Shown here: positions 53,001 through 63,610 of the stretch, one piece after another
Numbering within the stretch: the stretch's first letter is position 1
Layout of the letters: the number at the start of each line of letters is the position of its first letter
Assembly (NCBI RefSeq): GCF_949628215.1
Contig: NC_134279.1
Coordinates: 78,237,330-78,301,329 of the forward strand
Reading direction: 5' to 3'
DNA from: Phalacrocorax aristotelis
Lineage: Eukaryota > Chordata > Aves > Suliformes > Phalacrocoracidae
DNA: 64,000 nucleotides
The notes under the pieces: generated by a model
What the model was told of the DNA's origin: nothing
Databases searched by the model: none
Seen by the model: the letters and a program-made list of their open reading frames with translations, nothing else
Made by a program: the position numbers and the translations under genes

Positions 53001-56000
53001 AAAAAAGCAACTCATGTCCACCTTGTCCAAAACAGGTCAAAACAGGGTTTATGAGCGAATAGAGCATCGTGCATTAAATTCTTCCTACACGTGTGCACAT
53101 GTGAACTGACTGCTGTGCCTGAGGGGTTTGCAAGAGGTAATGTGATAATGTTAGTGGTGTTAGTAATGCAACGTCTGATGCTAATCCCACCTCAAACTGT
53201 GCCCTCAGGAAAAAATCAAAGAGCCTTGGGGAGCAATGGAAGAAGGGAATTCCTATTGAAGTCATCCCCATGGCTTATGTCCCCGTCACCAGAGCCCTGA
53301 CCAAAAACTTTGGAGGCAGTGCGGAGCTGCGGATGGCTGTTAGCAAAGCGGTACGTGTCCCTGAGGAGCCGCCTGAACGTGGGCAAACGGAGGACCAGAG
53401 GTCTGGCCTTTCATCTAATTAAATCTGGGCTTTCACTCCTGCAAGTGGCATCTTGTGTAATTCCTCCTAATTATACTTTGGTTAATGAACTGTGTGTTTA
53501 GGTGTTCAGCCTGCTCGTGGAAATTCTCTCTGGCTTATGTCTCCTAAAGCAAGCATCCCTGAGCAGGGAGAGGAGGGGTTGCCAGCCCAGGTCTGACCCG
53601 CTGCTCTGCGGGGATATTGTAGGGCTGGAGGGCGGTCTGCGTTGCCAAACAGAGGCTTGGGTTGGGGGGCAGTTTACGGTCCGTCCCAGCCTCCTCTGTA
53701 CCACACAGAGCCAAACTAAATTAAAACTGAAACTGCTTTGCCTCCGCCGCCACTGTCCTATCCTGACTTGGGCAGCAGGGCTTTGCCAGGCCACGTTGCA
53801 TGGCAGGGGAAGGAGGAGTCTGCAGTAATGGCTGGACTTAATGCCTAAAGGCCGAATGCTTGTTTTTAATGTGTCTAATCCCAAGAGGCTGTAGAGACTG
53901 CATTCGGGTGCCTGAGAAGAGCAAACTAGTCGTTCCGTTCTCTGAACTTGAGACCAGCCTCGCTCAGGGAATGCACTGCTCCGACACGAGCCGTGTCCTT
54001 GGAGGATGCCGGTCCCTCATGGCACATGTGGTTGCACACCCTGCTCAGCGCTGCTGAAACGCCTTGTCCGCAGCCCCGGCTGTCTCTGCTCTGTTGAAAG
54101 GATCCAATTGCTCCTTCTGTTGGGCTTGAGAGAGTGCTGGGAACATCTGGGATGCTGAAGGCCAGCAAGTCTTCAACTCCAAAACCTCCCCATGGCAGCC
54201 AGCAGCACGCTTTTATCACTGGGGTGGAGGCATCTTGTTTTGGCTTTAATTGCCTGTAATAGCCTTTTTAGGACATTAATGTAGCTTTACTCTTGTGAAA
54301 AGGATCCCCTGTTGCAGTGATGAAGTTGCACTGTTGTTTCCAGCTTCTGCATGATTATTTGTACGCCAGAGAATGAGGAACGAGCAGTTACCTTGGGCAG
54401 TGGCTTTACTTACAGGCTTATTGTGGACTGCCCTGATTTACTTGAATGATGACTCTGAACTGTTGCAGCAGGGGCGGCTGCTCCCGGCGAGAGGCTGTGA
54501 CAGTCCCTGGCTGTGCTCATTAGACAAGGAGCTCACAGTGCTGGCATATGTGTTTGATTCCCAGGGCCCCGTGGTGACGGACAATGGAAACTTCATCCTG
54601 GACTGGAAGTTTGACGAGGTTCATGAATGGAGTAAAGTTAACACTGCTATAAAAATGATACCAGGTAATGTCTGTGATTATTAAAAAAAAAAAAGCAAAA
54701 GCTGGCTAAGGCTTGGTCTGTGCTAGAGAATAACCCTGACTGTGGGAGCTCTCCCCTGGCTAGGAGGAAATGCGTGTGTGTTTACTGCCTTCTTATGGGT
54801 CCATACATTTCTTTCTATTCGAGACATCTATCAGCTGAATTAGTACAACTGTACCCAAATGGCATCCCCGTATGGTGGTGAAAACCTGGGGTGATGCCGG
54901 GTGACTTCTGATACTGTTTTCCATTAGATATGCAAATCCTGTGCTCTTTCTTACTCTCCTTGTGCCCTTTTAGAGAGGGGCTTTTAATGGAAACACTGGT
55001 GGACCCTAGAGCAAGGGTTTGCACTGGGTTACAGCATTTTCAAGAAGCTGCTTACAGCTCTGCATCCCATTACGACTGCGTAGTCCTACGGGCTCACCTT
55101 GCTGTGAGGGTGCAGCATATCCTAGCTATTGCTGCAGCTATTGCCGTGCAGGAGAGAAGCAGCGGCCAATTCCACTGCAGACAAAACAGCCTCTCTGCAA
55201 GGACTCCTGCCTTGCATGAAACCTGCTGCCCAGGCCAGAGCTGCTTCTGGGTGATCCAGGTCTGTCCGGTGGCAGCAGCGCTGGCTGGACTTCAGTGAAG
55301 CAGCAGATAGACTGGCTCAACCACACCTGGATACCTTGTCTGGTTATTTTGGCAAAGTCTGCTCTTAAATCTGGTCAGCTTATTGTTGTATCTTTAATCT
55401 TTGAGTTTATCCCAGATACCTGCTTGCCCCCGAAGTCCATAACGCAGCTGCCTTCACTGACCATGTGTTGTCAGAGCATGCAGGAACAGGTTGGAATCCC
55501 ATTGCAGAAACCCCGACATCCCCACGAAGTGGCAATATATTGTCCTGGCACCTTGATTAAAACACAAGCTGAGGCAGAGGCTGCGGGTGTAGGCCGGGTG
55601 AAGAGTTGCCAGTAACTTCTAGTTGCTTCTGGTCAATGGCTTTGCTTCCCTCAGTGCTGCCTAGAAGGCTGATTTACTGAAAATACACCCATTTTCTTTT
55701 TTCCTACTTTAGGAGCAAACTGTTAGGATGCTACCTCTGCCTTGCTTGTCCTGGTGTCTTTGCAGCCTGCTTACCTGGCACTTTCTTGCAGCCAGCAGTA
55801 GATATGGCAGGTTTGGACCTTCAGCAGGAGCAGATCTAAATGAACCAGCGACTGATGTAAATGAACTGGTGTCCACAGCTGGTCTGGGCTGTCCCTGGTG
55901 CAGCACTCTGTATCCTGATGTGGTTGCTGCCCGTGGCTGTCCGAATGTCTATCGTTAGAGCTGTTTCTGTGCAAGAGAGAAACAGTGGTTGGTTATGCTG

Positions 56001-56930
56001 TTTGTGAACAAAACAGCCTCTCCGCAAGGTTGTCTTCCTTTTATCTCTTGTGGTCAAGAGATGAAGGGGTAAATTAAGTGATGGTACCTGCTCCATCATG
56101 TTGGTATGGAGATAGTCTCTGCACCATTTGCTGCTCAGAAATGGGCTTGCTAAGGGGAGAAGAGCATCTTCACTACCCAAAAGTGGATGAGCAGAACTGT
56201 TAAAGCCTGAACACAGTGGTGATAGCAGGGCTCTGGCCACTTCGTGCTTGTGTTAGGGCTTGTCCTCCATTTCTTTCCACCTTCCTGGCTGTGGCTCTGT
56301 GATCACTGTGAAGTTAGGAGCACCCCATAATTAAATGCAACCAAAAGTATATTTGCAAACAAGCTACAAATTGCAGAGGTTGCATCAGTTCTGCTGTGTC
56401 TTAACACTTGTTCAAACGTTATCCAGGCGTTCTCTAACAGGATAGGTTTTTAGATGCATTTAATGGCAGAGTGAGTTAAGCCTGGGGCTGTGTGTAGCTT
56501 CCTCTTCTCCTGTGGGTCGTCAGGTGGCTGAAAAAGCCACGCTCGTGATTATGTCAGTGTAACGGTGGTGGCCGGGAGGCTGTGAATGTTGTGGGGAGCT
56601 TTGGGAGTTGTTTCTCACTCTGGGGAGAGTTTCTTCTGGGGTGGCCACATGGAAAAGACTTTCTGGAGGCTCCCTGTGTGGCTGATGCAACGTCACCCAG
56701 GTTGGATACCTCTTTCCAAGCCTCCGATGGAGACATTAGCGTCTTTTAATGAACAAAACCATGGTCAGAGCAGAGGATTCAAGTAATGGAGTGGCTCTGG
56801 CGTTAACTGGCATGTGACTCCTTGTTCCCCAGGTGTTGTAGAGACGGGACTCTTCATTGACATGGCAGAGGTGGTGTACTTCGGCATGGAGGACGGCTCG
56901 GTCAGCGTGCGGGAGAAGCAGCCTCGCTGA
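40853..56930 (+). CDS. RPIA: RPIA, ribose-5-phosphate isomerase A (complete, nine exons)
   Basis: Interconverts ribose 5-phosphate and ribulose 5-phosphate in the cytosolic non-oxidative pentose phosphate pathway. Exons: 40853-41038, 46418-46478, 48367-48422, 51553-51612, 52258-52322, 52646-52714, 53209-53350, 54565-54664 and 56833-56930; total 837 nt, 278 residues plus stop. Seen: a GSGSTIVH phosphate loop at residues 70-77 (Thr74), the DGADE active-site motif with Asp127 and Asp130, Lys140 of the IKGGGG loop, and the QEK glutamate at 149 that corresponds to the catalytic base in bacterial RpiA. The C-terminal half ([44 protein letters not shown]) closely matches known vertebrate RPIA. The human protein is 311 residues; the bird N-terminus is shorter and Arg/Gly/Ala-rich. 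All introns are GT-AG. Confidence 0.97.
41071..41530 (+). repeat. Degenerate GC-rich minisatellite in RPIA intron 1, unit 35-40 bp
   Basis: About twelve units beginning TGCAGGGA and carrying GACCCC and TGCACGGAGCGGCCGTGGGG. Unit starts are at 41071, 41111, 41146, 41186, 41226 and 41261, so 40 bp and 35 bp versions alternate; later units decay toward 41.53 kb. Long open frames run through it on both strands because the units lack stop triplets; they do not resemble a protein. Confidence 0.88.
43843..43883. repeat. T-rich simple sequence
   Basis: Two runs of 21 and 13 T separated by CCTTTGG, within RPIA intron 1. No retroposon body is recognised beside them. Confidence 0.8.
45760..46347 (-). 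mobile_element. Solo LTR of an avian endogenous retrovirus (588 bp)
   Basis: On the plus strand it starts TGTCCTGGTTTAGCCCC and ends AGCTAAAAGCAGGACA, so the termini are short inverted TGTCCT...AGGACA. On the minus strand it shows a TATA-like TATATTAA near 46.08 kb and an ATTAAA polyadenylation signal near 45.89 kb, so the promoter points opposite to RPIA. ACCGG at 45755-45759 and ACTGG at 46348-46352 look like a 5-bp target duplication with one C-to-T change. No internal viral gene is present. The layout matches LTRs common in many non-galliform birds. Confidence 0.88.
46418..46478 (+). CDS. RPIA: RPIA exon 2: phosphate-binding loop
   Basis: 61 nt encoding residues 63-82 ([20 protein letters not shown]) and the first base of Ala83. 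GSGST is the RpiA substrate-phosphate loop. Acceptor TTGCAG|AAC, donor TTAG|GTAGGG. Confidence 0.97.
46479..48366 (+). other. RPIA: RPIA intron 2
   Basis: 1,888 bp GT-AG intron; no repeat family recognised. Confidence 0.92.
48367..48422 (+). CDS. RPIA: RPIA exon 3
   Basis: 56 nt: the end of Ala83 and [18 protein letters not shown] (residues 84-101). Acceptor CTACAG|CC, donor CAG|GTAAGC. Confidence 0.97.
48423..51552 (+). other. RPIA: RPIA intron 3
   Basis: 3,130 bp GT-AG intron. A T-run lies near 49.60-49.62 kb; otherwise unassigned sequence. Confidence 0.92.
51553..51612 (+). CDS. RPIA: RPIA exon 4
   Basis: 60 nt, exactly 20 codons (residues 102-121): [20 protein letters not shown]. Acceptor ACACAG|GCC, donor GAG|GTGAGT. 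Confidence 0.97.
51613..52257 (+). other. RPIA: RPIA intron 4
   Basis: 645 bp GT-AG intron, nothing specific. Introns 5 (52323-52645) and 6 (52715-53208) are similarly short and plain. Confidence 0.92.
52258..52322 (+). CDS. RPIA: RPIA exon 5: active-site DGADE
   Basis: 65 nt: residues 122-142 ([21 protein letters not shown]) plus two bases of Gly143. Carries the catalytic-site aspartates 127 and 130 and Lys140. Acceptor CTACAG|CTT, donor GG|GTGAGC. Confidence 0.97.
52646..52714 (+). CDS. RPIA: RPIA exon 6: catalytic glutamate
   Basis: 69 nt: the end of Gly143, [20 protein letters not shown] and DY (residues 144-165), plus two bases of Arg166. Glu149 is the expected general base. Acceptor TTGCAG|T, donor AG|GTAAAA. 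Confidence 0.97.
53209..53350 (+). CDS. RPIA: RPIA exon 7
   Basis: 142 nt: the end of Arg166 and residues 167-213, including [20 protein letters not shown] and [14 protein letters not shown]. Acceptor CCTCAG|G, donor GCG|GTACGT. Confidence 0.97.
53351..54564 (+). other. RPIA: RPIA intron 7
   Basis: 1,214 bp GT-AG intron with no recognisable element. Confidence 0.92.
54565..54664 (+). CDS. RPIA: RPIA exon 8
   Basis: 100 nt: [16 protein letters not shown] to NTAIKMIP (residues 214-246) and the first base of Gly247. The frame is also open upstream for about 190 nt, but that part is intron (acceptor TTCCCAG|GGC) and has no RPIA similarity. Donor CAG|GTAATG. Confidence 0.97.
55111..55212 (+). 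repeat. Copy A of diverged direct repeat in RPIA intron 8
   Basis: Shares with 55895-56035, in the same order: TGCAGCA, TATCCT, TTGCTGC, GTGCAGGAGAGAAGCAG (versus GTGCAAGAGAGAAACAG) and ACAAAACAGCCTCTCTGCAA (one mismatch). An old local duplication, or two copies of an unrecognised dispersed repeat. Confidence 0.6.
55895..56035 (+). repeat. Copy B of diverged direct repeat in RPIA intron 8
   Basis: Partner of 55111-55212, offset by about 0.8 kb, with small insertions relative to it. Confidence 0.6.
56833..56930 (+). CDS. RPIA: RPIA exon 9: C-terminus and stop
   Basis: 98 nt: the end of Gly247, [20 protein letters not shown] and [11 protein letters not shown], then TGA at 56928-56930. Acceptor CCCCAG|GT. 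The last residues differ from the mammalian tail, which is normal for this family. Confidence 0.96.
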
Positions 56931-58040
56931 CACCAGCACACTGCCTGCTCTGCTTCGCCTTCGGCCAGTTTGATTCAGCTGTTGTAACGGTGCCAACCTG
57001 ACGTTTTGCCTTAACGAGCAGTGGTTATCGCAGAAGACGGATGGGAAGTTGATCAGAATCCGCTGATGTGATACTGAATGTCTTTTTTTAAAAACAACAA
57101 AAACAATTATATTCTATTTCTATATATATATATTTTTACTTTACAGGAATGTTGTCTTTTTTTAAAGAATCATTTAAACAAGTTGCTTTAACCTTTTATT
57201 TTATTTTCTAAGAAATACTTACCAAAAAGAATATTCCTTGTTTTGGGGGTTGTTTTTAGTTTTGTTTTGGTTTTTTTTTCCTTTTTCGAACAGAACTTGA
57301 ACCCTTCTGGTTGCTCAGAGTGCTTAGTGACTGAGGTGAGAAATACAATCCTAATGCATCCTTCACCACCCTGACTAGGAGGGTGGTGCACGCAATGGGA
57401 ACGCATCCAGTCGGGACCTACCGATGCCTTATTTGGAACCTTTTTGGTCCACTATTTTATGCCTTTTAATTTTCTATACCACTGTTTTTTAATAGTTCAG
57501 GATGTCTAGTTGTCCTCTGTGCACATGACAATTCTCTGAGCCTAGGGTGGTCTCTACATCCCTCTGCCTGGGACATTAATAAGGGCCTTTTCTGGGCCTC
57601 TGTATGGAGATGATCATCCTTTGAGCCAAATTCTGCTCTCCATTAATTCAGTACCTCTGATTAAAGTCTGTTCCTGTAGCTGGAGATGTTTGGAACTTCA
57701 TCCTTGTAAACCGAGAGCAGGACTGGGTCCTTGATGAAGTTTACAGAAGCATATTTGAACAGCTCAGGGCAGGATGGAATACTGTTCAGTGGCAAATGAT
57801 TTGATTTGGAATGAAGGTTAATTATCACCCCTGGCAGCTGGTTGATTTGTGGAAGGATAGGGCAGAACGCACAGGAAAACGGAGTCTTCCTGCCTAAATT
57901 TTTCCACATGTAGCAGGAGAGAGACACTCATTCAGTATCTTGTTCTCAGTGTATAGGTGCTTTGTGTGGTTCTGGTGTCAAAATGCAAGCCATCTCTTTG
58001 TGTTGTAGACACTGAAATAAAGAGCTGATATACCAGATTT
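56931..58040 (+). other. RPIA: RPIA 3' UTR with polyadenylation signal
   Basis: About 1.1 kb from the stop to the first canonical AATAAA, at 58016-58021. Contains a TA repeat near 57.12 kb and several T-rich runs. The cleavage site is inferred to lie 15-25 bases after the signal. Confidence 0.75.
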
Positions 58041-61000
58041 GGTGGTAATTTTGGTTCTTAAAACAACTATCTTGTGAACAACAGGCCAGATCATCGTCAG
58101 GCTAACTTCTGCTGTCGTTTTCCCCGTACAAGGTCCCTTCACCCAGGCCAAATTCACACTCCTGCATTTGATTTCTCTTTCCTTAAGGTAAACATCTTAT
58201 TTTAAATTAATCAGATTACCTAATCAACACTTGTTAGCTGTAGTGCTTGCTTTGTCACTGTCTTAAAATTTGCATGTCTGAAGCTTGCACATCTAAAATC
58301 TTTTTTTACAGAAAGGAGCTATTTTTACATCCTTAAATCTTGCCCTTCCTGCACATCTATTCTGTTAATTCTGAAGCACTTGTACTGAGCACACTGGCTG
58401 CGATCCAGCCAACAACTTGCTGGAAACACTGGAATATCTCTTCCCAGGAACCTGATGCTGCAGAAGCCATTCGCAAAACCCTCGTTCTTGCCCTGGGCTG
58501 TTTTCAGATGCGTCTTGGGCTCCTAATGTAATCCTAGATAAACAGAGAGCAATCAAGCAAAGCTTTGTGCCCAGGCGCCTTCTCACTCAGCATGCTTTTG
58601 GAAATGAGATTAGCAGGAGTGAATGTTTCTGTTGACTCTCCTCTGTCTCTCGAATCACACAGCTCCTTCTCAAAAAGCCAATAAAACCATTACTGCACCA
58701 TTACTTTCTGGCTGTGGACCAGATAGTGATCTCATCCGGCTTTCTGTTTAGCAGGGGCTTGTTAAATCTAAGCCTGAAGGTGGCGGGTCTGACTCTTGAG
58801 CTTCTCTGGGTACTTGGGATGTAGGTAGGTGAGTGCTTTTGCAACAGATGCACCTGCTGGGCTGGGACTTCAAGTGGGTTTTGGGCTGTGGGTTACAGGT
58901 GCAGAATTTGCTGTCCTACAGAGATGGAATTAAAATCTCTGAAGTGCTGGAGAAAATTTGATGTCAAGCCGTTCTGGAGCCTTTGTGCACATTTCCTCTG
59001 TGTAAACTCCCCCAGCTCAGTCTTTCAGAGTCAGTAGATGGATTTTTGTGTTAAGTGTCTCTTAAGAAAGGTCTGGTCCTTTCCCTCAGAGGCTGCCAGG
59101 TTCCCCAGCCTGTCTTAACCATCCATATCTTTGCTGGCACGTGTGGGGCACATTTCAATGTGGTGCAGGGAGTCCGTCCCCTCCCGGCGTGGCTTTGGCG
59201 TGCCGTGGCTCTGCCCTGTCACCGACACAGCCTGCTTACGCCGATGCTTAGCTGCCTAGCCACGAGCGTGTCCGATGAAAATTAAGTGTACAGGCAATAG
59301 AGGTGTTTCTATTCCCTGGTCCTTGTTTTTCTAGACTATTGCCATTATCATTATGTAAGTTGTTTGGAGAGATAACAGTTTATAGGTGAGCCTGCCATGG
59401 TAGCCCTGCAGACGAGAGCAGGCACTGCAGGTACCCACGACTTCCCTTGATGGGGGCAGTTCAATTCAGCTGTGGCCACACAGTTGGGCTGCTCCCAACA
59501 GCTCTTGGGCTTGGGTTTGCTGAGTTCGATTTTAACACCTTGGCTGGTTTGTACTGTGGCATTTGCTTTGAACTTTCATTTTTCAAGGTGCTCTTCAAAA
59601 CAGCCTTTAGAAACGGGGCTGCCGCCTCTGTCCCACCCTGCCCGCTTGCAGCGTGGGAAGAAGAGCAGGGACATATTTTTAGAAGACGGCATTGGAAAAA
59701 AAAGTATGAAAAGCAGGTGGAAGGTGTCCTTTTAAAGCCCAAGGCAGGACGGTTGAGGCTGTCTAAGGTGCATTCCTGCAGTGGGTCCTGTCACCCGATG
59801 CTAACCGCGGTGAGACAGTGCAGTCCATCTCCTGCATGCAAACCCTGGCGTCGCCTTGTGGGCCGTGCACAGCGGGTAATGCACAACTGATTTACCATTA
59901 GCGCTGAATTATGGATTAATTTGGCCCTGGAGAAAACAAATGTTTCAAGAACGAGTAACAGCAGCACTAAAATTAATGAGCAAGAGAGGTAATGAAAGAC
60001 TAGTCCCATTCCAAAAAAATAAGCATTATAAATATAGTAAGAGAGTACTTGAGATTCAATTTAATTAACCTTTGGTTAGCAGGTTAAATAATTAAGCTGA
60101 ATTAATTAAACTAAGTAGAAAGAAATTAAGTGTTTAGTTAAAGTGAATCACCCTGTTCTGTGTTACAAAACAACTATTACTATCCGTCAGGTTTTTATTA
60201 TTGTCACTGTAGGATGGGATTTATGATCTGACATAATTATTGTTCTGAAAAATGTGACATAAAAAGAGGTGAAAATAATTAAGCAGGCAGCATAGAGGAC
60301 ACGTGCTCTGTGTATTAAACCAACTGATTATAGCCAAAGTGATGAGGAGAAACAAAGCATATTATAACCAGTGATAAAAATTAGCTGTAATGAATATTAG
60401 TAAGCTGTAATGAGTATTAATATATTTTAAACATAAAGCCAGATCCATTTTGTAACCAGATGGACTTAACCAAAAATTGTGTAGTGATGTTGGCTTTGGT
60501 CCAGCTGCACCAGAAGACAAGGAGGAAAAGGAAAGAAGTCCTCATTTTCAAAGTGATTTTGCAAACTTATCACGCCTTGTGAATCCTCCAAAACTTCTTT
60601 GCAGTTTTATTTACTCAGTACATCAGCAAATAGGTGACGTGTTGCAGACTGAAGATGAACTTAAAGACTTATAAACTGCCATTTTCTTGTACTGAAATCT
60701 TCTAAAACATATTCATTTCCCCTTCCAGTATCTGTAATGGGAGTTGTATCGTCCTGGTATCTCCATAACCCATCAGGATCAGAAGAGTTAAAAAGCCCCT
60801 ATATAATTACAGAACTTGACAGGTCCACTATTTAGATATCTTGAATCTCATGTGGGATTTATCTCCTGCCAAGGCACTTATAAGTTACCATGAAATTAAA
60901 TACCCTAATGAAAATTTTTCTGTAGAAGAGTCTTTGTAACATCATCTCTGCAGAGGCACCGATGCCAGGTACTGTTTTCAGTTCCGTAGATTTCCCTGTT

Positions 61001-62547
61001 TGTATTTTAACAGCTACCGACACAAACATCTTTTAAACTTCCTTAATGACGCTTACAGCCTTGTGAAAGTAATGTCAGATCATCGAGGTGAATGTAGTGA
61101 GCAAAACAGTAAAGGATCCGTGACTTGGGTTTGACTATAAGAAATTACATACACTACATTTTTTTTAGTGAAAAGAAGAAAAGACTTTGCGTAACAATTC
61201 CTTAGGGTAAGATAAGTTTTCTAACATACATCAGCAGTCACATTGGAAAGTTAAATGTTGCTGCTGATTTATGTTGTTTCTGCAAGTCAGTAGCAGAAAG
61301 ATGAAATTCAGTGGAAGAAAAAAGTGACTATTAAGCCAACCATCTCATATCTGTAAACCTCCCTGCAGTTTAACATCCAAGTTAACTTGGGGTGTTGAAT
61401 TAGGAATTTTCTCAGTCACGCTAAATTCAGAGTTCATCTAATGCTGCGTTGTTAAAAAGATGTGCACATAAATTTGAACATCTAAAAAATAGCACAGAAG
61501 GTGAAGAGCCGGCTAACTGGGATGACCCTTTTATTGTACACCAAACTCCAAATTCCTCATGGAGGTCTTTCAATGCAGGATTAATTAAAAAAGACACTAA
61601 CACCAAGTATCCCTCTGCTTACAAATGTCTAGCAGGTTTGTGTAATCTCTTACTGAAGCTATTACTGGAATGCCTTATATATCAAAATCGTTAATTAAAC
61701 ATTAATTCCCTTAAAACCTTTTCAAAGCCTTAATTTAAATAACTTGTAAGTTATTTGCCTGCCACAGCGCACTGTCTTCTTGTAATCAGTATTTAATAAC
61801 CTGTACAGTTTAATCCCAACGTAATGTATTTGGCAATGACAAATTAAATTGAAAAACCGTGCTGTAAATCTAGGCTGTACACTGTCATGCTTTTCTTACT
61901 ATCTTAATTCCTTGCTGAAAAAAAGATGGTCTTGCCTTCCTCTAATCCTTACATGAGTGTTGTTTTTCGAAGGGGACATTATCACTCGCTTCAATACTTT
62001 TATATATAGATTAGTGAGGGCTGGACCAGATCAGCGAGGAGTCAAATCCAACAGCTCATAACTAACGTACCAAAATTTTGTATAACTGAAGAGCAAGGAG
62101 CTACCGTTTCTCCCTACTGAGATGGTCACGTGGCTTCAGGATATCATCCACTATATGATCATCTTTGGAAACCTCAGCCACTCTGCTGCAGACCACCGCT
62201 TACTTGTGTGGCAGGTTACTTGCAGGTGTCTCTGCAGGTCAGCTGTGTGCAGAAGGCTCCTGTGGTTGTGGTTTATCATTTATGACGTTTCTTCCATCCC
62301 TGTTTAACAGCTCAAGCAACATGTGTTGACTCCGGCCAGGGATTTGGGGTCTGCACTGCACGTTTTTGCTGAGACTCTACATTTTTTCCATGGATTTACT
62401 TGTGTCACTAGCCCTGGCTATCTAAAGCCTTGTCAAGCATGCCATCACTCAAGCCTCCTCCCTAGACTCTTCTGGCAGGAGGTTCCCCAGCAGCCCAAGG
62501 CTACTATCGCTCCCTCACCTGATCTTTGGAAGCTTGTCAAGGGGTTC
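58041..62547. other. Intergenic sequence downstream of RPIA
   Basis: No gene found. 58.0-59.9 kb has mixed composition. 59.9-62.1 kb is AT-rich with many TAATTA-type motifs. Short open frames such as 60477-60674 and 61449-61694 have no recognisable protein content. Confidence 0.65.
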
Positions 62548-63610
62548 ACAGAATCACAGAATGGTTGGGGTCAGAAGGGACCTCTGGAGCTCATCCCGTC
62601 CAACCCCTGCTGGAGCAGGCACACCCAGAGCAGGGGCACAGGGCCACGTCCAGGCGGGGTGTGAATGTCTCCAGGGAAGGGACCCCACAGCCTCTCTGGG
62701 CAGCCTGTGCCCCTGCTCTGGCACCCGCACAGGGAAGGGGTTTGTCCTCATGTTCAGGTGGAACTTCCCGTGTTCCAGCTTGTGCCCGTTGCCCCTTGGC
62801 CTGGTGTTGGGCACCACTGAAAAGAGTCCGGCCCATCCTCCTGACACCCGCCCTTCAGATATTTATAAGCATTGATGAGATCCGCCCTCAGCCTTCTCTT
62901 CTTGAGGCTGAACAAACCCAGGTCCCTCAGCCTTTCCTCACAAGGGAGATGCTCCAGTCCCATGATCACCCTGGCAGCTCTCCGCTGGACTTGCTCGAGC
63001 AGTTCCCTGTCCTTCTTAAACTGGGGAGCCCAAAACTGGACACAGTGCTCCAAATGCAGTCTCACCGGGGCAGAGCAGAGGGGGAGGAGAACCTCCCTCG
63101 CCCTGCTGCCCACGCTCCTTTCCATGCACCCCAGGACACCGCTGGCCACCTTGGCCCCAAGGGCCCGGTGCTGGCACAGGGTCACCTCGCTGCCCCCCAG
63201 CACCCCCAGGGCCTTCTCAGCAGAGCCGCTCTCCAGCAGGTCCCCCCCAGCCTGTGCTGGTGCGGGGGGTTGTTCCTCCCCAGGGGCAGGGCCCTGCACT
63301 GGCTCTGGTTGAATCCCCTGAGGTTCCCCTGGGCCCAGCTCTCCAGCCTGCCCAGCTCTCGCTGGATGCCAGCACAGCCTCTGGTGCATCAGCCGCTCCT
63401 CCCAGCTTGGTATCATCAGTGAACTTGCTGAGGGGACGCTCTGTCCCTTCCCCCAGGTCACTGATGAATATGTTGACCAGGACTGGCCCCAGCACAGACC
63501 CCTGGGGAACACCACTAGTGACAGGCCCCCATCCAGACTCTGCCCCATTGGTAATGACCCTCTGAGCTCTGCCCTTCAGCCAGGATGGATTGCTGTGGGT
63601 CAGGAGATAT
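62548..63610 (-). mobile_element. CR1 LINE fragment with reverse transcriptase remnant (about 1.06 kb)
   Basis: The plus strand begins with the complement of the CR1 tail (CACAGAATCACAGAATGG). The minus strand encodes remnants of [20 protein letters not shown] (shifted frame) and [17 protein letters not shown], then [11 protein letters not shown], where the first residue of the usual FADD box region is changed. It shares long blocks with the 17.1-18.95 kb copy and so belongs to the same CR1 subfamily. Frameshifts and stops show it is inactive. Right limit approximate. Confidence 0.9.

Larger units (their letters stand above)
54665..56832 (+). other. RPIA: RPIA intron 8
   Basis: 2,168 bp GT-AG intron. 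Contains a diverged local duplication (55111-55212 and 55895-56035). Confidence 0.92.

Noticed and set aside
54373-54564. Open frame upstream of RPIA exon 8 with a hydrophobic start ([19 protein letters not shown])
   Set aside because: It runs into exon 8 through a good acceptor site; the upstream part has no RPIA similarity and is intron.
60477-61694. Small open frames in the AT-rich downstream region as possible small genes
   Set aside because: Short, with no splice-supported extension or recognisable domain, and within chance expectation.
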